Shown one piece after another: positions 34,086 through 44,549 of a stretch of DNA of 64,000 nt. The stretch's first letter is position 1, and every line of letters begins with the position of its first letter. The translations under genes and the position numbers were made by a program. This stretch comes from Brotonthovivens ammoniilytica. Its GTDB lineage: Bacteria; Bacillota; Clostridia; Lachnospirales; Lachnospiraceae. Where the stretch lies: assembly GCF_025566885.1 (NCBI RefSeq), contig NZ_JAOQJQ010000003.1, positions 248,001-312,000 of the forward strand, given 5' to 3'. Below the pieces are notes generated by a model. It searched no databases. It saw only the letters and a program-made list of their open reading frames with translations, and was not told the origin of the DNA.

Positions 34086-37000
34086 ATGAAAAATACAAAA
34101 AAATACTTAAGACGTGGGATTTCCTGTAGTCTAGCAGCGTCTGTTTGTTTTACAGGATTTAACATAACACCATTGCTGGATGGAAGAATAGTAATGGCGC
34201 AGGAAATAGAATATCAAAAGCAGCTGGAAGAAACAAAAGTGGAAGTGTCTGAAGAGAGAACAGAGGACACTACCAGCTATCAGCTGGCAGATGGAACAAA
34301 GCAGCTTGTAATTCACTCAGGGGATGTCAGATATGAGAATGAGAGTGGAGAGCTGATAGATTATGATCCTACTTTAACTCAGATTACAGAAGAAGTTTCT
34401 GAACAAAAGAGAAGTCTGGAAGGATATACATACGAAAATACAGAAGGTGATATGAAACATTACCTTCCTCAAAAACTGGATCCGGATACTCCGCTTTTAC
34501 TGGAAAATGGAAAGATGGCTATTGAGCTTCAGCCGGTAACAGACCAGGACAATAATGTATTTGGCATGGCCGGAGAATATGAAAAAGTACAGGCAGTTAA
34601 GGAAGATTATACGGATATTTATGATGAAGAAGAACCGGCAGTTGTCGGCGCCGTATATGAAACAAAAGATGAAAGTCTGGAATTATCATATATTTCCAAT
34701 ACGGATGGGGTAAAAGAGACGATAGTCCTAAATGAAAAACCAAAAGGAAATGTATTTCGCTATTATCTTCAGTTAAATGGTCTTGAGCCGCTGATAAATG
34801 AAGAAACAAAAGAGATTGAGCTATACCGTGCAGGAGATACGGATGATCCTGCGGCTGTTATTGAAGCGCCCTATATGAATGATGCCACACAGGAGGCTTA
34901 TAGTGAGGATATATATTATGATATTGAATCTAAAGACGACGGCCGCTATCTTCTTACCATGATAGTAGATCAGGGTTATTTAGATAAGGCTCAGTATCCT
35001 GTTATAATTGATCCAACGGCTACCTGGAGCGGCAGTGCAAAAATAGATGATGTTTATATCGCAGATGGCGCACATAAAAACAGTAATTTTTATGCGGCGG
35101 CTTCACAGGCATTTTTTGCAGGACAGAACCACAGCGGGTTAAAACTCAGATCATTAATAAAATTAAATGATTTGAAAAAGACACTGGACGGAAAGTGTGT
35201 GACCAGTGCAGTGTTGAATATGTATGAGGCAGGGGGAGATTCAGGAGTAACAGTAAACTCTTATGCTTTAACGTCTACCAGAGCTAACAGCTCCGCTACC
35301 TGGGCGAATCAGCCTACAATTAGCTCCACAGTGCTTGGAACCTGTAAAAGTACCGGAACCATAGGAAATAAAGTTACTATGAACATGACAAAATTTGTTC
35401 AGGAGCTGTGTAACGGAACAAGATCTTATAATTATGGGATCATGATGAAGAGTACCAGTGAAGCAAATAAAAAATATGCTAAATTTTATGGCGTTCGTTT
35501 TACCACTGCAGGTAAGCGTCCCACTCTGGTTGTGAATTATGTAGATGGCCCGACAACAGCGACTTCTGTCAGCGCCAGTCCAAATTATATCAAAAAGGGC
35601 GGGACAACGAAAGTTACCTGGGCAGGTATTAATACGTCCTATTTAAGCTATGTACAATACCGGATACAAAAAAGTGGTGCGGAAGATAATTTGGTAAATT
35701 ATTCATCCAGCACTAAAATCGGAACAACCGGTTCCGGTTCTGCCAATGTAACATTGGGAAGCTGGGCAGATGGTACGTACCGCATTTATGTCCGGGGAGT
35801 AGATAAAGGTGGAATAAAAGGTGTTGCTAAAGGCGTGAATGTGGTAATTGACAGCACCAATCCGGTATTTGATAAAAATTCCGTATCACCGGCAACATCG
35901 GCATCCGCTTATTCTAAAAGTTTACCGACCATGAGCTGGAAAGTAACGGATACAAATTTCAGGGACCTGTATTATTCTATAGATAAGGGGACTACCTGGA
36001 AAAAATTAAGCACGGCAAAAGAAGGCAGTGCAGCACTTCCGGCGTCAGATTTTAAAAAGACCGGAACATATCGCATTTTTTTAAGGGCTTATGACAAAGC
36101 GGGGAATTATAAAACATCCGCAGGGATGGATTATTATTATGATAATACGGCACCCAAAGCAAAAACAGTTACCAGATCAAACGATGGTACCAATGTTTTA
36201 ATATCTTTGTATGGATTATCAGAGGTAATTGATACAGATAAGGTGTACTATGCAGTTTCTGCAGGCGGTGCAGGCAGACCGGCAAAGACCTCTTATACTC
36301 CGGTTACAGCTCTTTCATATAAGGACAATAATCTTACAGTAAAGGTGCCAATAGACTCTAAAATCAATGCAGAGAAAGTATATGATATTTATGTGGCGAT
36401 AGGAGATAAAGCAGGAAATATTTCTTATGATAATCCGGTGAAGGCAGGATGGTACAATATAAAAAATGCTGTTTATGATGGTACTCTAATTGTGTCTGCG
36501 GATAAAAATGAAGAAAATCCTACGGATGACTGGTATTTATTTTGGGATACAGGTAATTCATCAAGTGGGTCAGCAGATAGTGTGATTACATCAGCAGACA
36601 TATATGAGAGTTTGGATGGAAATACATTTAAGAAGATAGGTACCAATACTACAGGACAGCAAGTGATTTCTGTCCCGGAAATGAAAGATTATGTTTCATA
36701 TAGAATTGTAGCTTCCTATAAAGATGGGAGTAAACGGTTGTCTAATGTACAAAGTTTACGAAAAACAGCATTAGATGAATATGTCGAGACACAGGAGCAG
36801 GAATTGGGTGCATCTATTTCAGAAGAAGATGTAGATGAACTGGTTGCTATGGATGCAGTTGCAGTAAAGGAGGAATCGCCGGATATTATTTCAGGAAAAC
36901 AGCGTGCTGCAGAAAATATTGCGGAAGAATATGTTTATCTGAATGAAGAGATTGATACGGACGGCGACCAGCTATTGGATGGCTATGAGATGTGGGAGAT

Positions 37001-39767
37001 TGGAAGTGATAAAACATCAGCAGATTCTGATACAGATGGTTTTGATGATTATTATGAAGTGACTGTGTTAGGAACCAGTCCGGCCATATACACGGCTGAC
37101 GGTGATAACGATAAAGATGGAGTGCTAAACAGCAAGGAGAAACAGCTTGGAACAAATCCATATCTTCCGGACACTGATTTTGACGGTGTGAATGATTCTT
37201 CTGATAAGGAACCTTTAAAGACCAATACCGGTAATGGAGCAGCAGTATCTTATAGTATTATAGAGAATAATAATATTTATGAGCATAAAATATCTAAAAC
37301 AGAGGAAGGTTTGACGTTTGTTTACTGGTATAATCCCTACAGTGATTTAATTCGAAAAATTGAGCGGAGTACGGAAAAGAATGGAAAAGTTCAAGAATAT
37401 TATTTTTATGATTCTAAAAAGCAGCAAATAGGACTTTTGCGTAATTATGGGAATAATAAATATGACGTAGTAACCAGTACATATGATGGAAATGATGAAG
37501 TAAATTTTGCAGCTTATAATGGATTAGGATATACTATAAACAGAAATGATGATGGTGATCTATTATCTGTATCTGTAAATGGAGTGAACTTAATTAGTAA
37601 TTCATTTGCTGTTACAGGAACGGGTGAAGATGCGTATACTTATCAGTCAAAGGCCTGGTTTGCCAATAATCAGGGAGAAACATATGATTATACTCAGATT
37701 AATGTAACTGATGCAGACGGGAATGTATCCAAAGAGAAGGCGTTAAAAGGTGTTAAGATTGACGGAGCCTCAGCTTATAGTTATGAATATGCGTATGATT
37801 CTCAGGGAAATGTTCAAAAGTTAAAGGATAATGAAAATAATGTTCAATATACATATGAATATGATTCCCAAGGGGAAGTAGCCGGGATTACTGCAAGCAA
37901 TGGATTTAAAATAAATAAGCAGAAGGATTCTGATACCGGAGATCAAAGGAGAACATATTCCTTTGGGAATGTTCAGCATAGCGTTGCGTATACGGAAAGC
38001 GGCTCTGATACATCAACAAAGAAAACATCCGTTATAGATACAGATTTATCTGTAGAGGAGCAGACAGACTCAAATTCGAAAAATGATTCAAAAGTGATAA
38101 AATTCAAGAATAATTTGATTTTAGAAAATAAACAGGTTTTAGAAACAAATCAGCTTAGCTTGAGTTTGAAAAATAACAGAAAGCTGTTATACAAATATGA
38201 TACCTGGGGAAATATTGCGTCAATATCATATTCAGATGGAAACAGTACAGCTAAAAACTATAGTGCAGAATATGAGTATAATACGAAAGGTGAATTAACC
38301 AGCGAGAAAAACAGCTTTTCAGGCACAAGTAAGAAATATGAATATGATGGAAATGGCAATAGGGTTAGTAAAAAGGAATATGATAAGGCAGGCAAGCTTG
38401 TGAAAACAGGTTCGTTTACATATGATGCTGTCTGGCGTGATAAGATTGCAGGATATACCGAAAATGGTGTAAAAAAATCTATTTCCTTTGATAAACTTGG
38501 AAATCCGATAAATTGGCTCAATGATTTGAAGTTTACCTGGAAAAATGGGAGACGTTTAAACACAGCAGAAAATCCTGAATATTCTGTCGTGTATAAGTAT
38601 GACGTAACCGGATTAAGAACACAAAAGAAAGTAACAGAAAAAGCAGGAAATATTAGTACAACCTATGACTATATCTGGGACGGAAATGCGCTCTTACGGG
38701 AAACAAGAACAACCGGACAAAAAAAGCTGGTATTTGATTATTTGTACGACGGTAATTATAATATAATTGGCTTTAAATTATCCGGAAGCGGGATTGCCGA
38801 AAAAACATATATATTTGAACAGGATGTACAGGGGAATATAGCCGCTGTATATGAATTAGGTGATAAGTCAGCGGCCTGCGTGGCGGAATATGTTTATGAT
38901 GCATATGGCGAGTTAGTTAAAGTAACAAATAATACAAATGATAATATAGGGGATTTAAATTTATTCCGATACAGAGGATACTATCAGGATGTGGAGACAA
39001 ATCTTTATTATCTGCAGAGCAGATATTATGACGCATCTGCCGGAAGGTTTTTAAATATGGACAATATTTTATATCTAGGAGTTAATCCGGATATATACAA
39101 TTGTTCTTATAATTTGTTTGTATATTGTGAAAATGATCCGGTAAATTATGTTGATGAGACAGGAAGTTTACCATCATTTAAAACAATTAAAAAAATGGTT
39201 AACAAGTATCTAGGAGGCTGGTATTACCGGAATGGTAAAACAATATATTATTGGGGGAAGCGTTCACCACAATCATTAGCGGGATATAATGATATGTATG
39301 ATGGATTATCCGGAATGATAGGATGTAATTTGTCTAATAATAAAATAATAGAATATAATTCAAAAATTTGGTGGAGATTTCAATTTTGGAAAGGCTCATA
39401 TGGGTTTACCAGGTTATATGGGGCAGAAATAGGAGTTTATTATAAAAAAGGCGGCGGTTCTGGTGGACACTATACATGTGCCAAAAAATATCCGTTAAAG
39501 ATGTCATTTTCATTATATAATAAGAAAAACCAGCGTTTGTTTTCGACAATTTCAGAAAATACGTGGTGGAAAAATGGATTTGTCTGGGGGTATCAACACC
39601 GGAACAATTTAATAATGGTTTCTAAAATATATTTTCCGAATACTTCAATAGGAAATTCTCAAAAAGCTGCATTTGTCAAAGGTAAGAAAAATCTAAAAAA
39701 TTGTGAAATATCTCAAAAAGGAAGAATTTATACAATTAAATGGAAGAAAAATGGGAATGAGAGATAG
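34086..39767 (+). CDS. Secreted RHS-repeat protein with DUF4474-like C-terminal tail
   Basis: 1893 residues from ATG 34086, six bases after ACAGGT; earlier in-frame starts at 34071 and 34080 are less well placed. A signal peptide (about 1-40) is followed by a DNRLRE-like adhesion domain (about 320-480), Ig-like domains (about 490-760) and thrombospondin-3/EF-hand-like calcium repeats (about 950-1040, DTDGDQLLDG, DSDTDGFDD, DGDNDKDGV). YD/RHS repeats run from about 1100 to 1600 and the RHS core YYLQSRYYDASAGRF marks the end of the shell. The last ~200 residues (FWKGSYG, GAEIGVY, MSFSLYNKK, WWKNGFVWG) resemble DUF4474 tails of clostridial RHS proteins. RHS proteins often deliver C-terminal toxins; whether this tail is toxic is unknown. 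Confidence 0.8.
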   Translation: MKNTKKYLRRGISCSLAASVCFTGFNITPLLDGRIVMAQEIEYQKQLEETKVEVSEERTEDTTSYQLADGTKQLVIHSGDVRYENESGELIDYDPTLTQITEEVSEQKRSLEGYTYENTEGDMKHYLPQKLDPDTPLLLENGKMAIELQPVTDQDNNVFGMAGEYEKVQAVKEDYTDIYDEEEPAVVGAVYETKDESLELSYISNTDGVKETIVLNEKPKGNVFRYYLQLNGLEPLINEETKEIELYRAGDTDDPAAVIEAPYMNDATQEAYSEDIYYDIESKDDGRYLLTMIVDQGYLDKAQYPVIIDPTATWSGSAKIDDVYIADGAHKNSNFYAAASQAFFAGQNHSGLKLRSLIKLNDLKKTLDGKCVTSAVLNMYEAGGDSGVTVNSYALTSTRANSSATWANQPTISSTVLGTCKSTGTIGNKVTMNMTKFVQELCNGTRSYNYGIMMKSTSEANKKYAKFYGVRFTTAGKRPTLVVNYVDGPTTATSVSASPNYIKKGGTTKVTWAGINTSYLSYVQYRIQKSGAEDNLVNYSSSTKIGTTGSGSANVTLGSWADGTYRIYVRGVDKGGIKGVAKGVNVVIDSTNPVFDKNSVSPATSASAYSKSLPTMSWKVTDTNFRDLYYSIDKGTTWKKLSTAKEGSAALPASDFKKTGTYRIFLRAYDKAGNYKTSAGMDYYYDNTAPKAKTVTRSNDGTNVLISLYGLSEVIDTDKVYYAVSAGGAGRPAKTSYTPVTALSYKDNNLTVKVPIDSKINAEKVYDIYVAIGDKAGNISYDNPVKAGWYNIKNAVYDGTLIVSADKNEENPTDDWYLFWDTGNSSSGSADSVITSADIYESLDGNTFKKIGTNTTGQQVISVPEMKDYVSYRIVASYKDGSKRLSNVQSLRKTALDEYVETQEQELGASISEEDVDELVAMDAVAVKEESPDIISGKQRAAENIAEEYVYLNEEIDTDGDQLLDGYEMWEIGSDKTSADSDTDGFDDYYEVTVLGTSPAIYTADGDNDKDGVLNSKEKQLGTNPYLPDTDFDGVNDSSDKEPLKTNTGNGAAVSYSIIENNNIYEHKISKTEEGLTFVYWYNPYSDLIRKIERSTEKNGKVQEYYFYDSKKQQIGLLRNYGNNKYDVVTSTYDGNDEVNFAAYNGLGYTINRNDDGDLLSVSVNGVNLISNSFAVTGTGEDAYTYQSKAWFANNQGETYDYTQINVTDADGNVSKEKALKGVKIDGASAYSYEYAYDSQGNVQKLKDNENNVQYTYEYDSQGEVAGITASNGFKINKQKDSDTGDQRRTYSFGNVQHSVAYTESGSDTSTKKTSVIDTDLSVEEQTDSNSKNDSKVIKFKNNLILENKQVLETNQLSLSLKNNRKLLYKYDTWGNIASISYSDGNSTAKNYSAEYEYNTKGELTSEKNSFSGTSKKYEYDGNGNRVSKKEYDKAGKLVKTGSFTYDAVWRDKIAGYTENGVKKSISFDKLGNPINWLNDLKFTWKNGRRLNTAENPEYSVVYKYDVTGLRTQKKVTEKAGNISTTYDYIWDGNALLRETRTTGQKKLVFDYLYDGNYNIIGFKLSGSGIAEKTYIFEQDVQGNIAAVYELGDKSAACVAEYVYDAYGELVKVTNNTNDNIGDLNLFRYRGYYQDVETNLYYLQSRYYDASAGRFLNMDNILYLGVNPDIYNCSYNLFVYCENDPVNYVDETGSLPSFKTIKKMVNKYLGGWYYRNGKTIYYWGKRSPQSLAGYNDMYDGLSGMIGCNLSNNKIIEYNSKIWWRFQFWKGSYGFTRLYGAEIGVYYKKGGGSGGHYTCAKKYPLKMSFSLYNKKNQRLFSTISENTWWKNGFVWGYQHRNNLIMVSKIYFPNTSIGNSQKAAFVKGKKNLKNCEISQKGRIYTIKWKKNGNER

Positions 39768-39890
39768 GTGAATATTAAAAGCACAAGAAATTCAAATAAT
39801 GTTCTTGATAGTTCTTTTAGTTTTTTTGGAGGAATGCTGTTTGTAAATAATGAAATTTTTGTAAAAATGAAGACGTCGTATAGTTCGTGA
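39768..39890 (+). CDS. Possible short ORF or gene remnant after the RHS gene
   Basis: A 40-codon frame from GTG 39768, directly after the RHS stop codon and its AGATAGGTG ribosome-like stretch. It begins V/M-N-I-K-S-T-R-N-S-N-N and ends KMKTSYSS. Codon use looks bacterial, but the product is very short. It could be the front of a degraded immunity-type gene. Confidence 0.3.
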   Translation: MNIKSTRNSNNVLDSSFSFFGGMLFVNNEIFVKMKTSYSS

Positions 39891-39929
39891 GTATTCAAGG
39901 GAATATGTGTTATCGGTTGAGGTGAGCAT

Positions 39930-41369
39930 ATGAAAAAATATATAATACTATTTGTTGCTTTGCTATTTTTATTCTTACAGGGATGCGAATTAAAAATCCC
40001 TTCAGAGAAAGATGAGGCACAGGAAAAGCTTTTGGCATCTATGGAATTTTCACTGCATGAAACTTTAAAGGAGAGTATTGAGCAGGGCGTTGACTTAAAT
40101 CACTTTTCCAGAGAATATCGCAGGAGAACGAATAATGGGAAATCTGAGAGTAATCCGTTGCGTATTGGATTGTATAATATGATTGAAAATTATCTGGTTC
40201 AAGAAATGCTGGAAGCTGGAGCAGACCCCGATCTATACGACAGTGATGGTTATCCTGTGTTTTTTTACAGTGCCTGGGAAGATGATACAGACCTGTGTCA
40301 GATTTTTTTTGATCACGGAGCAGATATTTCCAAAAGAAGTAAAGATAAGTGTACAATTCTTGACTACTATCTTCAGACAAAAGCACCCGGAGGTGCAGAC
40401 TTAGTGAATCGAAAGTTTGTACAGCTGCTTTTGGAGCAGGGAGTTCCTGTAGATAAAAATACCTGGAAACTGGCAGAAAAAACCGGAGCCTATCATATTT
40501 TCGATCTATTGTATCATGCTCCTCAAAATGAATTGGATGATTTTTCCCAGCTGCAGAAAGCTTATCTGGAGGGAAAGATAGAGGAGGGGAATGCTCTGCT
40601 GAGACAGACGCTGATACCGGATCAGGAGGATACATATCTTGCGGCTGTATACGGGAATCGTGAAACGATTGAGATTTTAAAGGTAAAAAACCGGGAAATT
40701 TCCTTTGACCAGGAAAACGATTCAAAACCGTCTTTATTATTTTTGGCTTTTTACAATGGAAATGCCAAAACGGCATCGGAAATGCTTCAGCAGGCAGAAC
40801 GAGGAGATGTAACTCTGGGCGATTTGAAGGAAATCGTATTTAAAAATGACGATACAGTTTTATTTGAATATTTGTGTCAAAGAGAATGGCTTAGTGTTAC
40901 AGATATTTCTAACGAAGATATCGGAACGATTGCGGTAAAAGATGCCAGAGAGATCATGAATTATCTGTTTCAAAACGGATATCGGTTTTCAGATCACACA
41001 GGGGCATCTAACGAGACGTTAAACAGGGCAATTATGTTTGAGCGGGAGGAGATGCTGGATTTATTATTAGAAAATGGCGCTGATCCCAATGAAGATGGGG
41101 AACTTGGTTATCCGCTGATTGAAAGCTGTCAGGGAGGGGATCCCAAAGCGATGGAGAAACTGCTGTCCTATGGTGCAGTTTTAGATAAGTGTGGAGAAGC
41201 CGCAATGCAGGACGCTGTTGTATGTGCAAATCTGGATGCTGTAAAATGGTTAACAGAGCACGGCGTGAAAATTTCAGAGACCGCATATAAGGATGCAAAA
41301 GAAGCTGGTATTTATAAGAATGATCACACCTGGGAATTTGTGAAAAAAGTGTATGAAAGTCAGAAATAA
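39930..41369 (+). CDS. Ankyrin-repeat lipoprotein 1
   Basis: A 479-residue lipoprotein with lipobox FLQGC (C19), followed by ankyrin-type repeats across the whole mature chain (AGADPDLYDSDGYPVFF, HGADISKRSKDKCTILDYYL, NGADPNEDGELGYPLIESC, HGVKISETAYKDAKEAG). Ankyrin proteins next to polymorphic toxins commonly serve as immunity or antitoxin-like partners; here it would sit on the outer face of the membrane, where a secreted RHS toxin could meet it. Its 5' third is nearly identical to gene 2 and its middle/3' part to gene 4, so it is a mosaic. Confidence 0.75.
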   Translation: MKKYIILFVALLFLFLQGCELKIPSEKDEAQEKLLASMEFSLHETLKESIEQGVDLNHFSREYRRRTNNGKSESNPLRIGLYNMIENYLVQEMLEAGADPDLYDSDGYPVFFYSAWEDDTDLCQIFFDHGADISKRSKDKCTILDYYLQTKAPGGADLVNRKFVQLLLEQGVPVDKNTWKLAEKTGAYHIFDLLYHAPQNELDDFSQLQKAYLEGKIEEGNALLRQTLIPDQEDTYLAAVYGNRETIEILKVKNREISFDQENDSKPSLLFLAFYNGNAKTASEMLQQAERGDVTLGDLKEIVFKNDDTVLFEYLCQREWLSVTDISNEDIGTIAVKDAREIMNYLFQNGYRFSDHTGASNETLNRAIMFEREEMLDLLLENGADPNEDGELGYPLIESCQGGDPKAMEKLLSYGAVLDKCGEAAMQDAVVCANLDAVKWLTEHGVKISETAYKDAKEAGIYKNDHTWEFVKKVYESQK

Positions 41370-41469
41370 TCCTCTCGGACAAGGAGAGCTTTTGGCAGGA
41401 ATTTCTTTGGAGTGGGATATCAATATATGTGATGAAGAGATCGCAAAAGAAATTATTGAATTGATGTAG
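41368..41469 (+). pseudogene. C-terminal gene remnant between ankyrin genes 1 and 2
   Basis: An open frame with no start encodes NPLGQGELLAGISLEWDINI followed by CDEEIAKEIIELM and a stop. It looks like the end of a real protein, unrelated to ankyrin repeats. It may be left from an older gene displaced by expansion of the array. Confidence 0.35.
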
Positions 41470-41494
41470 GGATGTGCAGGATCCATTTTGGTTT

Positions 41495-41533
41495 CGCCTT
41501 CTTAGTCTGTGCATTAGTGCTATTAAGAAGGCG
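41495..41533 (+). terminator. Repeated hairpin after ankyrin gene 1
   Basis: CGCCTTCTTA pairs with TAAGAAGGCG around a 19-base loop. An almost identical hairpin follows ankyrin gene 3 at 44464-44504, showing that the spacer was duplicated with the genes. Confidence 0.5.
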
Positions 41534-41595
41534 GTACAGTATTTAGATAAGCCATTTATCATTTCATTGAATAAAGCAGAGAAATAGGGTGATCT

Positions 41596-42970
41596 ATGAA
41601 AAAATATATAATACTATTTGTTGCTTTACTATTTTTATTCTTACAGGGATGTGAATTAAAAATCCCTTCAGAGAAAGATGAGGCACAGGAAAAGCTTTTG
41701 GCATCTATGGAATTTTCACTGCATGAAACTTTAAAGGAAAGTATTGAGCAGGGCGTGGACTTAAATCACTTTTCCAAAGAATATCGCCGGAGAACGAATA
41801 ATGGGAAATCTGAGAGCAATCCATTGCGAATTGGATTGTATAATATGGTTGACCGTTATACAGTCAAAAAAATGCTGGAAGCTGGAGCAGATGCCAATGC
41901 ATATGATTGTGAAGGCTATCCATTGGTTTTTTACAGCGCATGGAATGAAGATGAAGCTCTGTGCCGGCTCTTTTTATCTTATGGTGCAGATGTGTCTCTA
42001 AAAAATAAGCAGGGTGATTCCATTTTGGACTATTATTTAGAAACCAATGAAACGGGAATTTATTTAAGCAGAAAAAATCTGGTAAAGCTGTATTTGGACG
42101 AGAGCGCTAAGGTAAGCAGACAAACGTTAAAGATCGCTGAAAGCTGTCAATACGGAGCTTAAACGGTGCTTTCTGGAAGGAAATATCCATCGGGGAAATC
42201 AATTATTGGAATCGAATGAAAAATTGGAAGAAACGGATCAGTATCTTGCCGCTGTTTATGGTAATGCAGAGTCAATTCAGATTTTAGAGGAAAAAGGAAC
42301 GGATTTTTACGAAAAAGGAGAAAATAGGGCATCTATTTTGACGACAGCGGTATATAACGGGAATTTGGAGACTGTTGCGGCTATGTTAGAACAAACTGAC
42401 AAATCTAAAATTGATATCCAGGATTTCCTGCAGGGAATTTATCAAAATGACGATGCCGTTTTGATGGATTATTTGTGTGAAGAAATGTGGGTAGATGCTT
42501 CAAATATTTCAGGCAGCGAAATCGAGATAATCGTATGGGAAAATGCAGAAAGTGTTCTGGAATGTCTAATAAAACATGGCTTTAAGTTACCGGAACATAA
42601 GGAAATCGGGAACCAGGCATTAGTTTTAGCTATTCAATCGGAAAATGATGGTATGCTGAAATTTTTGCTGGAAAATGGGACAGATCCAAATGTAAAGAAT
42701 GAAGTTTCATATCCGCTGGTAGATTGCTGTTCGTGGTCGGATCCGGAAAATATCAATATATTATTAGAGCACGGTGCAGATTTAGAATTAATGGGTGAGG
42801 AAGCAATGAAGACTGCCGTGTGGGCTCAAAATTTAGACGCTGTAAAGATTTTGTATGAAAATGGAGTAGAAATAACGGAAGAGTGTTATCTATATGCAGA
42901 AGAATGCAAATCACTGGATAATAATCATACTTGGGAATATGTGAAAGAACGATATGAAGAAACAATGTAA
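41596..42970 (+). pseudogene. Ankyrin-repeat lipoprotein 2, frameshifted
   Basis: The first frame (41596-42162) starts MKKYIILFVALLFLFLQGCE and stops after 188 residues at QYGA. The second frame (to 42970) carries on the family sequence from ELKRCFLEGN through DQYLAAVYGN to the normal C-terminus. Compared with gene 1, about 23 codons are missing at the join together with a frame change. The first ~290 bases are almost identical to gene 1. The break may be a real deletion or a sequencing or assembly error in this repeated region. Confidence 0.7.
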
Positions 42971-44411
42971 AGCAAAAAGAATTTTATTAACTGTAATTAT
43001 GAGCTGCCTATTCCTTCCCGGCTGTGGTGTCTATACAGGAGAACTTTCTGCTGAAGACAAGTTAAAACGAGCCATGGAGACAGGAGAACATGAAGTTTTA
43101 AAAGAAGCAGTAGAAGAGGGCGTAGATCTGAATTGGTTTGCCAGAGATAATGGAGAATGGACGGAGAACGGAAAATTTGACAGAAATCCTATGAGAGTAG
43201 GAATGTTTGGCTCTATGGACTTATATTCGGCAGAGTATATGCTGAGATCCGGGGCCGATGTAAACGCTTATGATGCATATGGCTATCCATTGATGTTTTA
43301 TGGTTTATGGGAAGACGATGAAGCACTGGTAAAGCTGTTTCTGCAGTATGGGGCGGATATTTCTCTGGAAGGTAAGGAGGGTATGTCTGCTCTTGACTAT
43401 TATTTTTGTGAAGGTGGATTGGATTATTTTTATGAGAATTGCTTTGGTTTTGCAAAGAAAACTATGGTGGAGATTCTGCTGGACCATGGTGCGAAAGTAG
43501 ACTGTCAGACTATGGAATACGCAAAGGAGCAGGGAGCTTATCATGTCATGGGACTTCTGTATTCGAAACTAGAGGATCAGGAAAACTGTGTTTCTGAATT
43601 ACAGCGGAAATATTTTGAAGGGAAGCTTACGGAAGGAAATGAATTATTGAAAAAATCCGGAAAGCTGGTATCCGCAGATCTGTTTGCAGCTGTGACCTAT
43701 GGAAACGAAGAAACAGTGAAAATTCTTGAAAAAAAAGAAATCGACTTTTCTCAAAGTTATGGAGAACCGCATTCTCTGCTTTCTATAGCAGCCTGGAATG
43801 GAAATGTGCAGACTGTATCAAGAATCGTTGATGGAATGGTTTTAGACAAAAATGAACTTGATGAGATATTGTATGCAGCATATTCTAATGATGATTTGGA
43901 ACTGATAAAATTATTGTGTGATAAAGGGTATGTGGATTTGAAAAAACTCACAGACAGTCAGCTGCAGAGCGTTTCTGAGGAAAATGCTATTGCGGTTATG
44001 GAATATTTTTTAAGCAGCGGATGTGATTTAAAAAAGCTGCCGTCGAAAGGTGCTGCTGAATTGTTAATGGCGCTGTATCGTGACAATGATGAGATGGCAA
44101 AGTTATTGTTAGAGAATGGGGCCGATCCCAGCCGGATGTCAGATGACACTTATCCTTTTGAAATTGCGTGCAGATATGGTACTCCGTATGAGGTAAAGCT
44201 TATGATAGAAGCCGGAACAGATCTTAAGAAACTTGGGAAAATTGGTATGGATGCTGCACTTGAGGGCGGTGATTTTGATATAATAAAAATTTTAACGGAA
44301 CATGGTGTTGCGATCACGGAGGCGCAGTATAAATATTACCAGGAAATGGGAGGCAGTAATCATATTCTGGAGTATTTAACGGAATATTTTGCTCATTCCA
44401 AGGAGGAGTGA
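42954..44411 (+). CDS. Ankyrin-repeat lipoprotein 3
   Basis: The 485-residue lipoprotein has signal and lipobox LPGC (C24) and ankyrin repeats throughout (SGADVNAYDAYGYPLMFY, YGADISLEGKEGMSALDYYF, NGADPSRMSDDTYPFEIAC, HGVAITEAQYKYYQEMG). The start overlaps the end of gene 2 by 17 bases. It keeps the repeat order of genes 1, 2 and 4 but is the most diverged copy, with no near-identical DNA stretch. Confidence 0.75.
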   Translation: MKKQCKAKRILLTVIMSCLFLPGCGVYTGELSAEDKLKRAMETGEHEVLKEAVEEGVDLNWFARDNGEWTENGKFDRNPMRVGMFGSMDLYSAEYMLRSGADVNAYDAYGYPLMFYGLWEDDEALVKLFLQYGADISLEGKEGMSALDYYFCEGGLDYFYENCFGFAKKTMVEILLDHGAKVDCQTMEYAKEQGAYHVMGLLYSKLEDQENCVSELQRKYFEGKLTEGNELLKKSGKLVSADLFAAVTYGNEETVKILEKKEIDFSQSYGEPHSLLSIAAWNGNVQTVSRIVDGMVLDKNELDEILYAAYSNDDLELIKLLCDKGYVDLKKLTDSQLQSVSEENAIAVMEYFLSSGCDLKKLPSKGAAELLMALYRDNDEMAKLLLENGADPSRMSDDTYPFEIACRYGTPYEVKLMIEAGTDLKKLGKIGMDAALEGGDFDIIKILTEHGVAITEAQYKYYQEMGGSNHILEYLTEYFAHSKEE

Positions 44412-44463
44412 GCCACCCCAAATTATTAAACGAGCGAAAGGAAATTTAAGTCTCATTTTATTT

Positions 44464-44504
44464 CCGCCTTCTTGGTCTGCGCATTTGCACTGCTAAGAAG
44501 GCGG
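44464..44504 (+). terminator. Repeated hairpin after ankyrin gene 3
   Basis: CCGCCTTCTT pairs with AAGAAGGCGG. It is the second copy of the hairpin at 41495-41533. Confidence 0.5.
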
Positions 44505-44549
44505 TATAGCCACAGAAAGAGTAAAATAGCTGTCAGAAGGGAAATAACT

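Noticed and set aside
40039..40776. A long minus-strand frame (245 codons) inside ankyrin gene 1
   Set aside because: It lies fully opposite a well-supported coding gene and its translation has no recognisable features; an antisense shadow.
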